Shown in pieces: positions 1 to 7,626 of a DNA stretch of 64,000 bases. The DNA is from Micromonospora ureilytica (GTDB lineage Bacteria > Actinomycetota > Actinomycetes > Mycobacteriales > Micromonosporaceae), in contig NZ_JADOTX010000001.1 of assembly GCF_015751765.1 (NCBI RefSeq), positions 4,278,001 to 4,342,000 of the forward strand. The letters run 5' to 3'. The translations under genes and the position numbers were made by a program. How positions within the stretch are numbered: position 1 is the first letter of the stretch; the number at the start of each line of letters is the position of its first letter. The notes under the pieces are model-generated. The model made no database searches and was not told the origin of the DNA. It saw only the letters and a list, made by a program, of their open reading frames with translations.

Positions 1-212
1 GCGAACCAGCTGTCGACTCGTCCAACCTGCCCGGTGACCCACTGGGCGACTGTCTGATCACCAGCGCGCGTTCCCGCGCCCACACGCTCACGCAACGGTA
101 CGAGGTGTGGGCGGACCAGATGACCGCCGGCCTGCACCGCGAGCGGGTGCCGTGGATGAACGACACCCTCCTGGGCCTGCGCATCACCACGCGCCTGACC
201 CACGCCAACTGA
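1..212 (+). CDS. C-terminal end of an unrecognised protein (partial)
   Basis: Only the last 69 codons are in the window; the frame is open from base 3 to the TGA at 210-212 and the start lies off the left edge. The visible tail contains WADQMTAGLHRERVPWMNDT and ends in RLTHAN. It is mixed polar and hydrophobic, with no membrane segment. I do not recognise the family. A strong hairpin nine bases after the stop (221-247) fits the end of a transcription unit, which supports this being a real gene end. Confidence 0.5.
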   Translation, partial: EPAVDSSNLPGDPLGDCLITSARSRAHTLTQRYEVWADQMTAGLHRERVPWMNDTLLGLRITTRLTHAN

Positions 213-220
213 AGCACACG

Positions 221-247
221 TTGCCGGCGCCTTCCGGGCGCCGGCAA
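221..247 (+). terminator. Hairpin terminator after the partial gene
   Basis: Perfect 11-bp stem (221-231 pairs with 237-247) with a 5-base loop, nine bases after the stop codon. There is no clear T tract, as is common in high-GC actinomycetes. Confidence 0.65.
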
Positions 248-767
248 CGCCTTATGTGAGGTTCAGTACCGCTTCCAGGTTCAGTGACGTTCCATGCCTC
301 GCAGGATCAGAGGGCGGGTGGAGCGGCCGACAGCTTCGCCAGCCAGTCCGGATCCGACAGGTCCACGGGACGGTCAGCGATGTTCCGGAGAAGAGCGTCG
401 ATAACGGCGACGTCTTCCCGAATCGCGGCGAGGGTCATACCCGGGGAATGCGTCGCCTCTGGTCACTGACGAGCGAGCAACGAATCTCCACGCGATAGCG
501 TTCGGTGCCATGGGATCTGTGGACTTGGTCTTGGCCGCCATCGTCGCCGCAGCCAACCTGGCTTTCGCCACTGTGCTGATCCGCCGGAGCCGTGGCGGCA
601 CGACGGTGCCCCGGATCTTCGGCCGCCCTCAACCCCTCCCGCGCCTACGGGCCACGATGCACGCCTGCCTGGGGCTGGGGATGAGCGACACAACAGCCCT
701 CTAGATCTGGAACTGCCGCGCGGTCGCCGCTCTGACGATCGAGCAGGCTTGATGCGGAACGGCCTCG
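248..767. other. Gene-poor stretch
   Basis: About 520 bases with no convincing full-length gene. Open frames here have poor codon use and lack Shine-Dalgarno sites. One 64-codon frame at 510-704 (+) begins with a hydrophobic segment that could be a membrane helix, but its remainder is not protein-like. A 43-codon minus-strand frame at 307-438 is listed separately. The stretch may hold decayed accessory DNA next to the toxin-antitoxin pair. Confidence 0.4.
307..438 (-). CDS. Possible 43-aa small protein or gene remnant
   Basis: A short minus-strand frame starting at an ATG (436-438) and ending at TGA (307-309). The product is soluble, with an N-terminal amphipathic stretch (IREDVAVIDALLRNIADRPV) and a C-terminal LSDPDWLAKLSAAPPAL. 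Its composition is more protein-like than the surrounding frames. There is no clear Shine-Dalgarno, and an in-frame stop lies 9 codons upstream of the ATG. It may be a small gene, an orphan antitoxin-like peptide, or the decayed end of a larger gene. No function is proposed. Confidence 0.2.
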   Translation of the reverse strand: MTLAAIREDVAVIDALLRNIADRPVDLSDPDWLAKLSAAPPAL

Positions 768-1322
768 TCACTCCGTAGGCAATCCTTGGGAGTTGCTCTG
801 CGGTTCCGATTCGCTGACGCGAGGCTGCGGAGGCCGCAGATGCAGAGTTTCAGCTGCCGCCTGACGCATCATCCCGACCGCAGACGTCATCCCGTAGCGA
901 CGGTTGAGAATCTCCAAGATGTCCTCTTCAGTCTGGACACGACCGATCCTGCCCGAGCGCTTGGCTATGGCGGCCACGGCAATACAAGCGCGCACCGGAT
1001 CAAGGGAAACGGTGTTGGCCGCAAACTCCTTGGGCGAGAGCACTTGCAATCCGTGAGGCAACTTGTCCGCAGGAAGGTCCCGCACGTTGAGCGTGATGAT
1101 GGCGCCCGCATTGGCTACAACCGCAGCGGCGACCAGATGTTCATCGTCAGGGTCAGGAACATTGCCCCGCTCGATCAACTTCGTTCTCTGCTCGTACTCC
1201 AACTCTTCGAGCACGACCGAACTCCAGACGGGCCGATACATACCCTCGATCGCAAGGGACAACAGGAAGTCGCGCTGCAGATCGGGCCAGAGAACACAGG
1301 TGTCGAGTAGCGCTGTGAACAC
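768..1322 (-). CDS. PIN-domain toxin-like protein (VapC-type ribonuclease candidate)
   Basis: 184 aa with a GTG start. The N-terminus MFTALLDTCVLWPD carries the first conserved Asp of PIN nucleases, followed by an Arg-rich helix, an acidic PDPDDEHLVAAA segment and ITLNVRDLP, which match the second and third acidic clusters of the fold. PIN toxins cut tRNA or mRNA with a metal-ion centre of 3-4 acidic residues. The C-terminal 60 residues run past the usual ~130-aa VapC and are Ala/Arg-rich. The gene lies 4 bases downstream of an HTH gene in the same direction, the usual antitoxin-toxin order. Toxicity is inferred from family and context. Confidence 0.75.
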   Translation of the reverse strand: MFTALLDTCVLWPDLQRDFLLSLAIEGMYRPVWSSVVLEELEYEQRTKLIERGNVPDPDDEHLVAAAVVANAGAIITLNVRDLPADKLPHGLQVLSPKEFAANTVSLDPVRACIAVAAIAKRSGRIGRVQTEEDILEILNRRYGMTSAVGMMRQAAAETLHLRPPQPRVSESEPQSNSQGLPTE

Positions 1323-1326
1323 CCGT

Positions 1327-1857
1327 CTATCCTGTCAGGCCCCTACGGCGTCGCGCGACCGCACTACGCGCCTCGCGCAGCCGCCGCGTTACCGCATCGA
1401 GGTCTTCCTCGTCATCAATGTCCATAGACGTTGCCTCAAGCGCCGCATACTGCTCGGCCCTGCGCTGCGTCCGGTACGCAAGTAGGTCAGGCAGAAGGAC
1501 TCGGCGGTGAGTTCCCAGTCGCTCAAACGGGATCTTGCCCTCGTCGAGCAACTTGACGACTGTTGGCCGACTGACTCCAAGTAGGTCGGCGGCTTGCTGT
1601 GTCGTCAGCTTCAGCGTCCTCGGAGCCACCGTCACTGCGAACCCCTGCTGAAGCGCCTCAACTACCTGGCGAAGCACACCGTAGATCTCGGCTGGAAGCT
1701 CGACGCGGTCGCCGGGGGTAGCTCCAGCCAGGAAGTACCGTGGCTCCACCGGCCCTCGGCCCGCCGTCTCATGCGCTTGCATAAAGTCGTGGACTTGGGC
1801 AACCTGCCCATCAGCTTCTGGCAGGTACGTCTCTTCCTTCAGAGCAGCCGCAGTCAT
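1327..1857 (-). CDS. Excisionase-family HTH protein, probable antitoxin of the PIN toxin
   Basis: 176 aa. The ATG at 1855-1857 was chosen because it follows a G-rich ribosome site and begins MTAAALKEETYLP; the frame stays open upstream but that part is low-quality. Residues ~85-135 (LKLTTQQAADLLGVSRPTVV followed by KLLDEGKIPFERLGTHRRV) form the winged HTH of the MerR/excisionase (BldC-like) class. The C-terminus is charged, with a DIDDEEDLDAVTRRLREAR helix, and could clamp the toxin. The stop lies 4 bases before the toxin start, so the two are co-transcribed. Autorepression through the palindrome in its promoter is likely. Confidence 0.75.
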   Translation of the reverse strand: MTAAALKEETYLPEADGQVAQVHDFMQAHETAGRGPVEPRYFLAGATPGDRVELPAEIYGVLRQVVEALQQGFAVTVAPRTLKLTTQQAADLLGVSRPTVVKLLDEGKIPFERLGTHRRVLLPDLLAYRTQRRAEQYAALEATSMDIDDEEDLDAVTRRLREARSAVARRRRGLTG

Positions 1858-1877
1858 GGCACCCCCATCTCGAAAGC

Positions 1878-1911
1878 ATCGTAACTTCCTTCGTTTCTTT
1901 CGTCTACGAAA
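1878..1911 (-). promoter_or_regulatory. Promoter and likely operator of the toxin-antitoxin pair
   Basis: On the minus strand TACGAT (1878-1883) is a good -10 box, 20 bases before the antitoxin ATG. A perfect palindrome TTTCGT-2-ACGAAA (1898-1911) covers the -35 position. This layout fits autorepression by the HTH antitoxin (inference). Confidence 0.5.
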
Positions 1912-2044
1912 CGCTGATCCTTGGCAAGAATGACGCGGGAGTGGCGTCTTGCTGAACAGGCTGGCCAAGCCGGCGCATGGCTGCCCGGCATCGCCGTGAC
2001 TCTCGCCGCACCGAGGGCCGTGGGCGCATCGGTACGGTCCACGG

Positions 2045-2380
2045 ATGACCGTCGTCCGCTCTGTCCTGCTGTTCATCGTCGCCGCCCTGTTCGAGATCGG
2101 CGGGGCGTGGCTGATCTGGCAGGGCTGGCGCGAGCACCGCGGCCTCTGGTGGATCGCCGCCGGAGTCATCGCCCTCGGCGCGTACGGATTCGTCGCCACC
2201 TTCCAACCCGACCCGAACTTCGGACGCATCCTCGCCGCCTACGGCGGCGTGTTCGTCGCCGGATCCCTCGCCTGGGGCGTGATCGTCGACAAGTTCCGGC
2301 CCGACCGATGGGACATCATCGGCGCCGGCATCTGCCTGATCGGCGTCGCCCTGATCATGTACGCGCCGCGTCAGGGATGA
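2045..2380 (+). CDS. YnfA-family (UPF0060) small membrane protein
   Basis: 111 aa, four predicted membrane helices. It carries the family signature [20 protein letters not shown] in helix 1 and [19 protein letters not shown] in helix 3. Length matches the family (~105-110 aa). YnfA proteins resemble one half of SMR-type drug exporters, and some have been reported to export toxic cations, but the function here is unproven. The stop overlaps the start of the downstream MFS gene by 4 bases, so both are probably translated from one mRNA. Confidence 0.85.
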   Translation: MTVVRSVLLFIVAALFEIGGAWLIWQGWREHRGLWWIAAGVIALGAYGFVATFQPDPNFGRILAAYGGVFVAGSLAWGVIVDKFRPDRWDIIGAGICLIGVALIMYAPRQG

Positions 2381-3573
2381 GCCGCCGGCTGACGTTCCTT
2401 TTCGCGTTGGCGGCGGGAGTGGCGGTCGGCAACCTCTACTGGGCCCAGCCACTGCTCGGCTTCATCGCAGGCGACCTACGCGTCACGACCGCGACGGCCG
2501 GCTGGCTGATCACCGCGACGCAGTTCGGGTACGCCGTCGGCGTGCTGCTGCTCGTACCGCTCGGTGACGTCCTGGACCGCCGCCGGTTCGTCCCGATCAT
2601 GCTGCTGACCTCGGCCGCCGCACTACTGCTGTGCGCGCTGGCGCCGTCGATCGGCGTACTCCTGCTCGCACTCGGCGTGCTCGGCGTGACGACGATTTCC
2701 GGGCAGATCCTCACCCCGCTCGCCGGAGACCTTGCCGGCGACGCCCAGCGCGGTCGGATCGTCGGCGTCGTCGGATCCGGGACCCTCACCGGCATCCTGG
2801 CCTCCCGCGCAATCAGCGGTCTCGTCGCCGACGCCGCCGGGTGGCGAACGATCTTCGCCCTCGCCGCGGTCCTCGCCGTCCTGCTCGCGATCGTGCTCCA
2901 CCGCGCGATTCCACAGCTGGCACCGCGGACGCGCATGCCGTACCCGCAGCTCATCGCCTCGGTCGGCGCTGTGGTCGTGCGCGAGCGGGCGGTCCGATGG
3001 ACGCTGGTCCTGGCCGCCACCGGGTTCGCCACGTTCTCGCTGTTCTGGACCGCGCTGACGTTCCTCCTCAGCGGCCCGCCGTTCCGGTACCCGGTGGCGG
3101 TGATCGGGTTGTTCGGGTTGGCCGGCCTCGCCGGCGTCCTCTCCGGACTGCGCGGCGGCAGGCTGCACGATCGCGGTTGGTCGCTTCCGGCCACCGGCGC
3201 GGCCTGGGTACTGGCCCTCACAGCCTTCGTCGTCGCCGCGTTCGCCGTACGGTCCGTCGCCCTCGTCATCATCGTGATCGTCATGCTCGACGTCGCCCTC
3301 CAGACGCAGGCCCTGCTCAACCGGGCGCGGCTGTTCGCCCTCTCCCACGAGGCCCGGAGCCGGCTCAACACCGCGCTGGCCACCGGCAACTTCGTCGGCG
3401 CCGCCATCGGCTCCGCCGCCGCGACCGTGCTGTGGTCCGCGGGCGGCTGGACAGCTGTCACCGTCGCGGGAACAGCGCTCTGCTGCTTCGCGCTCATCGT
3501 GTGGGCGCTGGGACGTCGTGGTCCACTCGTGAGCCGGGTTGCCCCGCCGGACAACGCAATTCAGGGGGCATGA
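2377..3573 (+). CDS. MFS transporter (YgaY-like exporter)
   Basis: 398 aa, about 12 membrane helices. ATG 2377 overlaps the ynfA-like stop (ATGA). The N-terminus [17 protein letters not shown] and the loop 2-3 motif [13 protein letters not shown] are typical of the major facilitator superfamily motif A; another motif-A-like loop ([12 protein letters not shown]) sits at the matching place in the second half. Proton-coupled efflux of small molecules is likely, with unknown substrate. The gene ends inside a 38-bp palindrome, so its last codons double as a transcription terminator. Confidence 0.85.
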   Translation: MSRRLTFLFALAAGVAVGNLYWAQPLLGFIAGDLRVTTATAGWLITATQFGYAVGVLLLVPLGDVLDRRRFVPIMLLTSAAALLLCALAPSIGVLLLALGVLGVTTISGQILTPLAGDLAGDAQRGRIVGVVGSGTLTGILASRAISGLVADAAGWRTIFALAAVLAVLLAIVLHRAIPQLAPRTRMPYPQLIASVGAVVVRERAVRWTLVLAATGFATFSLFWTALTFLLSGPPFRYPVAVIGLFGLAGLAGVLSGLRGGRLHDRGWSLPATGAAWVLALTAFVVAAFAVRSVALVIIVIVMLDVALQTQALLNRARLFALSHEARSRLNTALATGNFVGAAIGSAAATVLWSAGGWTAVTVAGTALCCFALIVWALGRRGPLVSRVAPPDNAIQGA

Positions 3574-3596
3574 CCAATTGGTCATGCCCCCTGAAT
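3559..3596. terminator. 38-bp perfect palindrome, bidirectional terminator
   Basis: 19-bp arms meet at 3577/3578 with no spacer. The left arm includes the last codons and stop of the MFS gene. It can terminate both the MFS transcript (+) and the tRNA-Lys transcript (-), which ends 6 bases to the right. Confidence 0.75.
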
Positions 3597-3601
3597 ATCG
3601 C

Positions 3602-3677
3602 TGGTGCGCCGCCAGGGACTCGAACCCCGAACCCGCGGATTAAGAGTCCGCTGCTCTGCCAGTTGAGCTAGCGGCGC
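3602..3677 (-). tRNA. tRNA-Lys (anticodon CTT)
   Basis: 76-nt cloverleaf on the minus strand. The acceptor stem GCGCCGC/GCGGCGC is perfect. The anticodon loop reads CTCTTAA with anticodon CTT. The T loop is TTCGAGT and the variable loop is short. Discriminator A and a genome-encoded CCA (3602-3604) are present. No integrase or att-like duplication is seen next to it. Confidence 0.97.
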
Positions 3678-3695
3678 TCGTCGGCAACGGAGAGA

Positions 3696-3725
3696 ACATT
3701 AGCACCCCTCCAACGCGGGCTCCAA
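3696..3725 (-). promoter_or_regulatory. Promoter of tRNA-Lys
   Basis: Minus-strand TTGGAG (-35, 3720-3725) and TAATGT (-10, 3696-3701) separated by 18 bases, with the -10 box about 18 bases upstream of the mature tRNA 5' end. Confidence 0.5.
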
Positions 3726-3864
3726 TTCGGTTACCCGGGTCCCCCCTTCGGTCGAGCTTTGCCGGCAAAAAGCCCCAAACCGACCACCGTCGCCAAGATC
3801 GGGGCGTGGGTTGCGGCGGTGATGCGGCACGATGTCCGCCAGGTACGCGAGAACAGAGGTGGGC

Positions 3865-5127
3865 ATGGCACGGTTCACGCGAGCCGGGGCGGTGGTGGGC
3901 GCCCTGACTCTGGCGGCGTCGCTGGCACTGACCGGATGCGGCGGCGACGAGAAGAAGCCGGAATTCGTTGGCGGGGCGTCCTCGGACGTGAGCGCCACTC
4001 CTGGTTCAGCCACACCTTCGACGCCAGGCACACCGGGCGGGCCGCCGCTCACGCTGAGCCCGGCGAACGGCACGAAGAACAGGCCGGTGAGCACGGAGAT
4101 CAGCGCGAAGCTCCCGGACGGTGGGAAGGTGTCCGCTGTCACCCTGACGGCGGACGGTGGGGGCTCGATCCAGGGCAAGCTGCGTACCGATGGTTCGTCC
4201 TGGGTGCCGTCCACCCCGCTGAAGTGGGGCACCCGCTACACGGCCACTGTGACGGCGAGCGCGTCGGACGGCACGAGCAGCCAGGGGACCAGCAGCTTCA
4301 CCACGATGGCCAAGCCGAGGTCGACGATCGGGTCGGGCCTGTACCTCTTCGACGACAAGAGTTACGGGGTGGCCATGCCTGTGGTCACCGAGTTCCACCC
4401 GGGTATCCCGAAGAAGGACCGGGCGGCGGTCCAGAAGCGGATGTTCGTCCAGACCGACCCGCCGCAGCCGGGCGCGTGGCACTGGGTCAGCAACGGCACG
4501 CAGGCGTACTACCGGGCCCCGGAGTACTGGAAGCCGGGCACCACGATCACCGTGCGGATCGCCCTGGCGGGGGTGCCGCTGAGCAACGGCAAGTACGGCG
4601 ACATCGACCGCAAGGCCACCGCGAAGATCGGCCGGTCGTTCGAGATGAAGGTCGACAACGCCAACAAGAAGATGACTGTGTACGAGAACGGCGCGGCGGT
4701 GCGCACCATTCCGGTGAGTCTGGGCAAGAAGAGCACGCCGTCGTCGAGCGGCACGATGGTCGTGATGGAGAAGAAGGAAGCCACTGTCTTCGACACCCGG
4801 GACGATCCGGACCCGGCCAACCGCTACGTGACCGACATCCAGTTCGCCCAGCGGCTCACCTGGGGTGGCGAGTACATCCACGCCGCGCCCTGGTCGGAGC
4901 ACGTGCAGGGGCGGCGGAACGTCTCGCACGGCTGCGTGAACGTGTCGATGGCGAACGCCAGGTGGTTGTTCGACAAGACCCGGATCGGCGATCCGATCAC
5001 GATCAAGGGCACCGAGCGCAGGATCGCCGCCGGCAACGGTTGGACGGCGTGGAGTCTGAGCTGGTCGGAGTTCATCAAGGGCAGCGCGTTGCCGGTGCCC
5101 AGCGGTGGGGCCGGCCCGGCGGTCTGA
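3865..5127 (+). CDS. Lipoprotein L,D-transpeptidase (Ig-like + YkuD), copy 1
   Basis: 420 aa from ATG 3865, which has GAGGTGG just upstream; an in-frame ATG 33 bases earlier would spoil the signal peptide. A lipoprotein signal ends in LTGC with Cys25 as the lipid site. One or two beta-sandwich (Ig-like) domains follow, then a C-terminal YkuD domain with H339 (YIHAAPW) and SHGCVNVS carrying H355 and catalytic C357. These enzymes form 3-3 cross-links in peptidoglycan outside the membrane and are carbapenem-sensitive. A close paralogue lies directly downstream, but a hairpin between them suggests separate transcription. Confidence 0.93.
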   Translation: MARFTRAGAVVGALTLAASLALTGCGGDEKKPEFVGGASSDVSATPGSATPSTPGTPGGPPLTLSPANGTKNRPVSTEISAKLPDGGKVSAVTLTADGGGSIQGKLRTDGSSWVPSTPLKWGTRYTATVTASASDGTSSQGTSSFTTMAKPRSTIGSGLYLFDDKSYGVAMPVVTEFHPGIPKKDRAAVQKRMFVQTDPPQPGAWHWVSNGTQAYYRAPEYWKPGTTITVRIALAGVPLSNGKYGDIDRKATAKIGRSFEMKVDNANKKMTVYENGAAVRTIPVSLGKKSTPSSSGTMVVMEKKEATVFDTRDDPDPANRYVTDIQFAQRLTWGGEYIHAAPWSEHVQGRRNVSHGCVNVSMANARWLFDKTRIGDPITIKGTERRIAAGNGWTAWSLSWSEFIKGSALPVPSGGAGPAV

Positions 5128-5143
5128 GCCGTCGGCTCCGTTG

Positions 5144-5172
5144 CGCCGGCCCTGCCGTTGGCGGGGCCGGCG
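5144..5172 (+). terminator. Hairpin between the two L,D-transpeptidase genes
   Basis: A 9-bp GC stem (5144-5152 with 5164-5172), plus a small inner stem, lies 17 bases after the stop of copy 1. The remaining 200 bases before copy 2 hold no gene and probably its promoter. Confidence 0.6.
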
Positions 5173-5379
5173 TACCCTTGCACTCTCCCGCCGCGCGACA
5201 TCGGCGCGGCGACCCCCGCAATCCCGGTACGGAGACGAACCAGGCTCACGAAACGCCGGATAGTAGCAGTATTCGGGCACTATTGATGGCGTGTTTCGGT
5301 TCACCCTCGGCAACCGGGGCCGGCTCTGGCGCGTCAGTAGGAGACGATGGGGCAGCGACCACGACTTGTGAGGGAATTC

Positions 5380-6666
5380 ATGCGAGCTAGCCAGGACCAG
5401 CTGATCAGGCCCGGTGGGCGACGCCGCGTGTTCGCGGCGGGGCTTCTCGCCGTGGCGCTGGCCTTCACCTCCGCCTGTACCGACGACGGCGGTAAGCCGT
5501 CCTCGTGGCACGGCGGTGGCGAGAACCCGGCACCGAAGGCCGCGGCGACGATCAGTGAGCCGGCGGCCGACGCCAAGGACGTGCCGGCGTCCACAGGCAT
5601 CACCTTCACCACGAAGGACGCCGTGGAGACCGCTGTCGAGCTGAAGGACGCCGCTGGCAAGGCGGTCGAGGGCGCCGTCGCCAAGGACGGCAAGTCCTGG
5701 CTGCCGGCCGGCGCGCTGGCGTACGGCACGAGCTACACGGCGACAGTGACCGCCACCGGCGACGACGGGCGTCCGGCCACCACGACCAGCACCTTCACCA
5801 CAATGGCCAAGCCCGGCAATCAGGTACGCGTGAGCAGCTTCCTCGGTGACAACCAGGTGGTCGGTGTCGGCATGCCGCTGATCGTGAAGTTCAGCCGGGG
5901 CATCCCGGAGGACTACCGCGACGACGTGCAGCGCCGGATGACTGTCACCTCGACGCCGGCGCAGGCGGGGATCTGGCACTGGGTCAGCCCCACCGAGATC
6001 CGGTTCCGGCCGAAGGAGTTCTGGAAGACCGGCAGCAAGGTCTCCTACCGGGTCCAGGCGGGTGGCCTGCCGATGGGTGAGGGCTGGTACGGCCGCGCCG
6101 ACCTCTCGGTGGACGTCAAGATCGGCGCGTCGGTGGTCATGACTGTCGACAACAAGACCAAGCGGATGACGGTGACCCGCAACGGCTCAGTAGTCAAGAC
6201 CATCCCGGTCAGCCTGGGCAAGAAGAGCACCCCGTCGTCGAGCGGCACCATGGTCGTGATCGAGAAGTTGCGCAAGACGGTCTTCGACACGTTCGAGGAG
6301 CTGGGCCCGGAGGAGGGTTACCGCACCAAGATTGACTTCGCGCAGCGCCTCACCTGGGGCGGGGAGTTCATTCACGCGGCACCCTGGTCCGAAGGCCAGC
6401 AGGGCACCACTAACGTGTCGCACGGCTGCGTGAACGTGTCGATGGCCAACGGCGACTGGCTCTTCAAGAACACCCAGATCGGCGACCCGATCACGGTGAA
6501 GGGCACCGAGCGCAAGCTGCAGAACGGCAACGGCTGGACCGACTGGAACATGAGCTGGGACGAGTACGTGAAGGGCAGCGCCCTCCCGTACGAGCCTCCG
6601 GCCGACCCGGACGCCACGCCGACCCCGGACGGGGCGGTCACCCCGTCCCCCACGCCGACCTCCTGA
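5380..6666 (+). CDS. Lipoprotein L,D-transpeptidase (Ig-like + YkuD), copy 2
   Basis: 428 aa from ATG 5380 (AGGGA upstream); an alternative ATG at 5347 also has AGGAG but only 3 bases away. The signal peptide ends in FTSAC (Cys33 lipidated). Architecture matches copy 1: Ig-like region, then YkuD with H332 (FIHAAPW), H348 and C350 in SHGCVNVS. Several blocks are nearly identical to copy 1, including SLGKKSTPSSSGTMVV, so the pair arose by tandem duplication. The C-terminus adds a Pro/Thr tail (TPTPDGAVTPSPTPTS) missing from copy 1. Role: 3-3 peptidoglycan cross-linking. Confidence 0.93.
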   Translation: MRASQDQLIRPGGRRRVFAAGLLAVALAFTSACTDDGGKPSSWHGGGENPAPKAAATISEPAADAKDVPASTGITFTTKDAVETAVELKDAAGKAVEGAVAKDGKSWLPAGALAYGTSYTATVTATGDDGRPATTTSTFTTMAKPGNQVRVSSFLGDNQVVGVGMPLIVKFSRGIPEDYRDDVQRRMTVTSTPAQAGIWHWVSPTEIRFRPKEFWKTGSKVSYRVQAGGLPMGEGWYGRADLSVDVKIGASVVMTVDNKTKRMTVTRNGSVVKTIPVSLGKKSTPSSSGTMVVIEKLRKTVFDTFEELGPEEGYRTKIDFAQRLTWGGEFIHAAPWSEGQQGTTNVSHGCVNVSMANGDWLFKNTQIGDPITVKGTERKLQNGNGWTDWNMSWDEYVKGSALPYEPPADPDATPTPDGAVTPSPTPTS

Positions 6667-6675
6667 GCCAGCCGA

Positions 6676-6705
6676 CGAAAGCCCCCTCCTCGGAGGGGGC
6701 TTTCG
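6676..6705 (+). terminator. Terminator of L,D-transpeptidase copy 2
   Basis: Perfect 14-bp stem (6676-6689 with 6692-6705) starting with A-rich and ending with T-rich bases, 10 bases after the stop codon. Confidence 0.9.
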
Positions 6706-6732
6706 CGTAGGCCCTGTCTCGCCCCGACAACG

Positions 6733-6764
6733 ACTCAGGCCCCCTCCGAGGAGGGGGCCTGAGT
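6733..6764 (-). terminator. Terminator downstream of tRNA-His
   Basis: Perfect 15-bp stem (6733-6747 with 6750-6764), 12 bases past the 3' end of tRNA-His on the minus strand. It shares its CCCCCTCC/GGAGGGGG core with the facing terminator at 6676-6705. Confidence 0.75.
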
Positions 6765-6775
6765 GGTGAAACCTG

Positions 6776-6852
6776 TGGGGTGACTGAGGGGAATTGAACC
6801 CCCGACAACCGGGACCACAACCCGGTGCTCTGCCAACTGAGCTACAGCCACC
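6776..6852 (-). tRNA. tRNA-His (anticodon GTG)
   Basis: Minus-strand cloverleaf with the His-specific extra 5' G (6852) facing discriminator C73. The anticodon loop is TTGTGGT with anticodon GTG, and the T loop is TTCAATT. CCA is encoded (6776-6778). A TATTAT -10 box lies at 6898-6903, with a possible TGGACG -35. Confidence 0.96.
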
Positions 6853-6963
6853 ATGCCGCCGTCGCCCGGTCGATCGCTCCGGGCGGGGTGCGGACCAATA
6901 ATAGCCACACCACAGCGCGCCTCGTCCAGCGGGTTCCCTGCTCCCCGGGAGGAGCTGCCGTGG

Positions 6964-7554
6964 TCAGAGTTCGGCGGCGATGGCCTTGGCGGTCTCGACA
7001 TCCGGGCCGGGCAGCGGAACGAAGATCGTGCGCCGGTAGTACTCCAACTCCCGGATGCTCTCCCGGACGTCGGCCAGCGCCCGGTGCGCGAGACCCTTCT
7101 GCGGCTGGCCGAAGTACACGCGGGGGTACCAGCGGCGGCAGAGTTCCTTGATCGACGACACGTCGATCATCCGGTAGTGCAGGTGCGCGTCGAGGCGGGG
7201 CATGTCCCGGGCGATGAATCCCCGGTCGGTGGCGATGGAGTTGCCGCACAGCGGAGCCGTACGCGGATCCTTCACGAAGGTGCGGACGTAGTCCAGGACC
7301 AGGTCTTCGGCCTCGGCGAGGGTGACCGCCGAGCGGCGGACCTCCTCGGTGAGACCGGACTTGGCGTGCATGGTCTGCACGATCTCCGGCATCCCCTCCA
7401 GTGCCGCCTCGTCGGCGTGGATAACCACGTCGACACCGTCACCCAGCACGTTGAGGTCGGGATCGGTGACCAGTGCCGCAACCTCGATCAGTTTGTCCCT
7501 GCCGAGGTCCAACCCAGTCATCTCACAGTCGATCCAGACGAGGAGATCAGCCAC
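6964..7554 (-). CDS. orn: Oligoribonuclease
   Basis: 196 aa, GTG start (7552-7554) exactly 6 bases after a TAGGCT -10 box, so the mRNA is probably leaderless. A DEDDh 3'-5' exonuclease: D9 and E11 in [10 protein letters not shown], the middle Asp in [10 protein letters not shown], and His/Asp in [14 protein letters not shown]. The enzyme degrades 2-5-nt RNA and linear dinucleotides such as pGpG to mononucleotides, finishing mRNA decay and c-di-GMP turnover. Length matches the family. It reads towards tRNA-His. Confidence 0.96.
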   Translation of the reverse strand: MADLLVWIDCEMTGLDLGRDKLIEVAALVTDPDLNVLGDGVDVVIHADEAALEGMPEIVQTMHAKSGLTEEVRRSAVTLAEAEDLVLDYVRTFVKDPRTAPLCGNSIATDRGFIARDMPRLDAHLHYRMIDVSSIKELCRRWYPRVYFGQPQKGLAHRALADVRESIRELEYYRRTIFVPLPGPDVETAKAIAAEL

Positions 7555-7560
7555 CGGGAC

Positions 7561-7566
7561 AGCCTA
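7561..7566 (-). promoter_or_regulatory. -10 box of orn (leaderless promoter)
   Basis: Minus-strand TAGGCT ends 6 bases before the GTG start. No consensus -35 is evident. Confidence 0.55.
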
Positions 7567-7614
7567 CGCGCAGCCCGCGCCCCGCGGCTGCGCGCTCTCG
7601 GCGGGCCGGCCCGC

Positions 7615-7620
7615 TAGGGT
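7615..7620 (+). promoter_or_regulatory. -10 box of the GT87 gene (leaderless promoter)
   Basis: TAGGGT lies 6 bases before the GTG at 7627. The divergent orn -10 box is 48 bases to the left. Confidence 0.5.
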
Positions 7621-7626
7621 TTCGGG

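Noticed and set aside
1858..2229. N-terminal extension of the antitoxin to 300 residues
   Set aside because: The added part covers the promoter, the operator palindrome and the opposite-strand ynfA-like gene, and does not look like protein.
1921..2376. Upstream extension of the MFS gene to 550 residues
   Set aside because: It lies over the ynfA-like gene in another frame and is Arg-rich; ATG 2377 gives the proper first helix and an ATGA overlap.
3602..3677. tRNA-Lys as an integration site
   Set aside because: No integrase gene and no duplicated tRNA 3' end nearby.
4006..5979. Very long open frame (657 codons) on the minus strand opposite the two L,D-transpeptidase genes
   Set aside because: It is antisense to two genes with clear motifs; its product is His/Arg/Gly-rich and low-complexity, as expected from a high-GC antisense frame.
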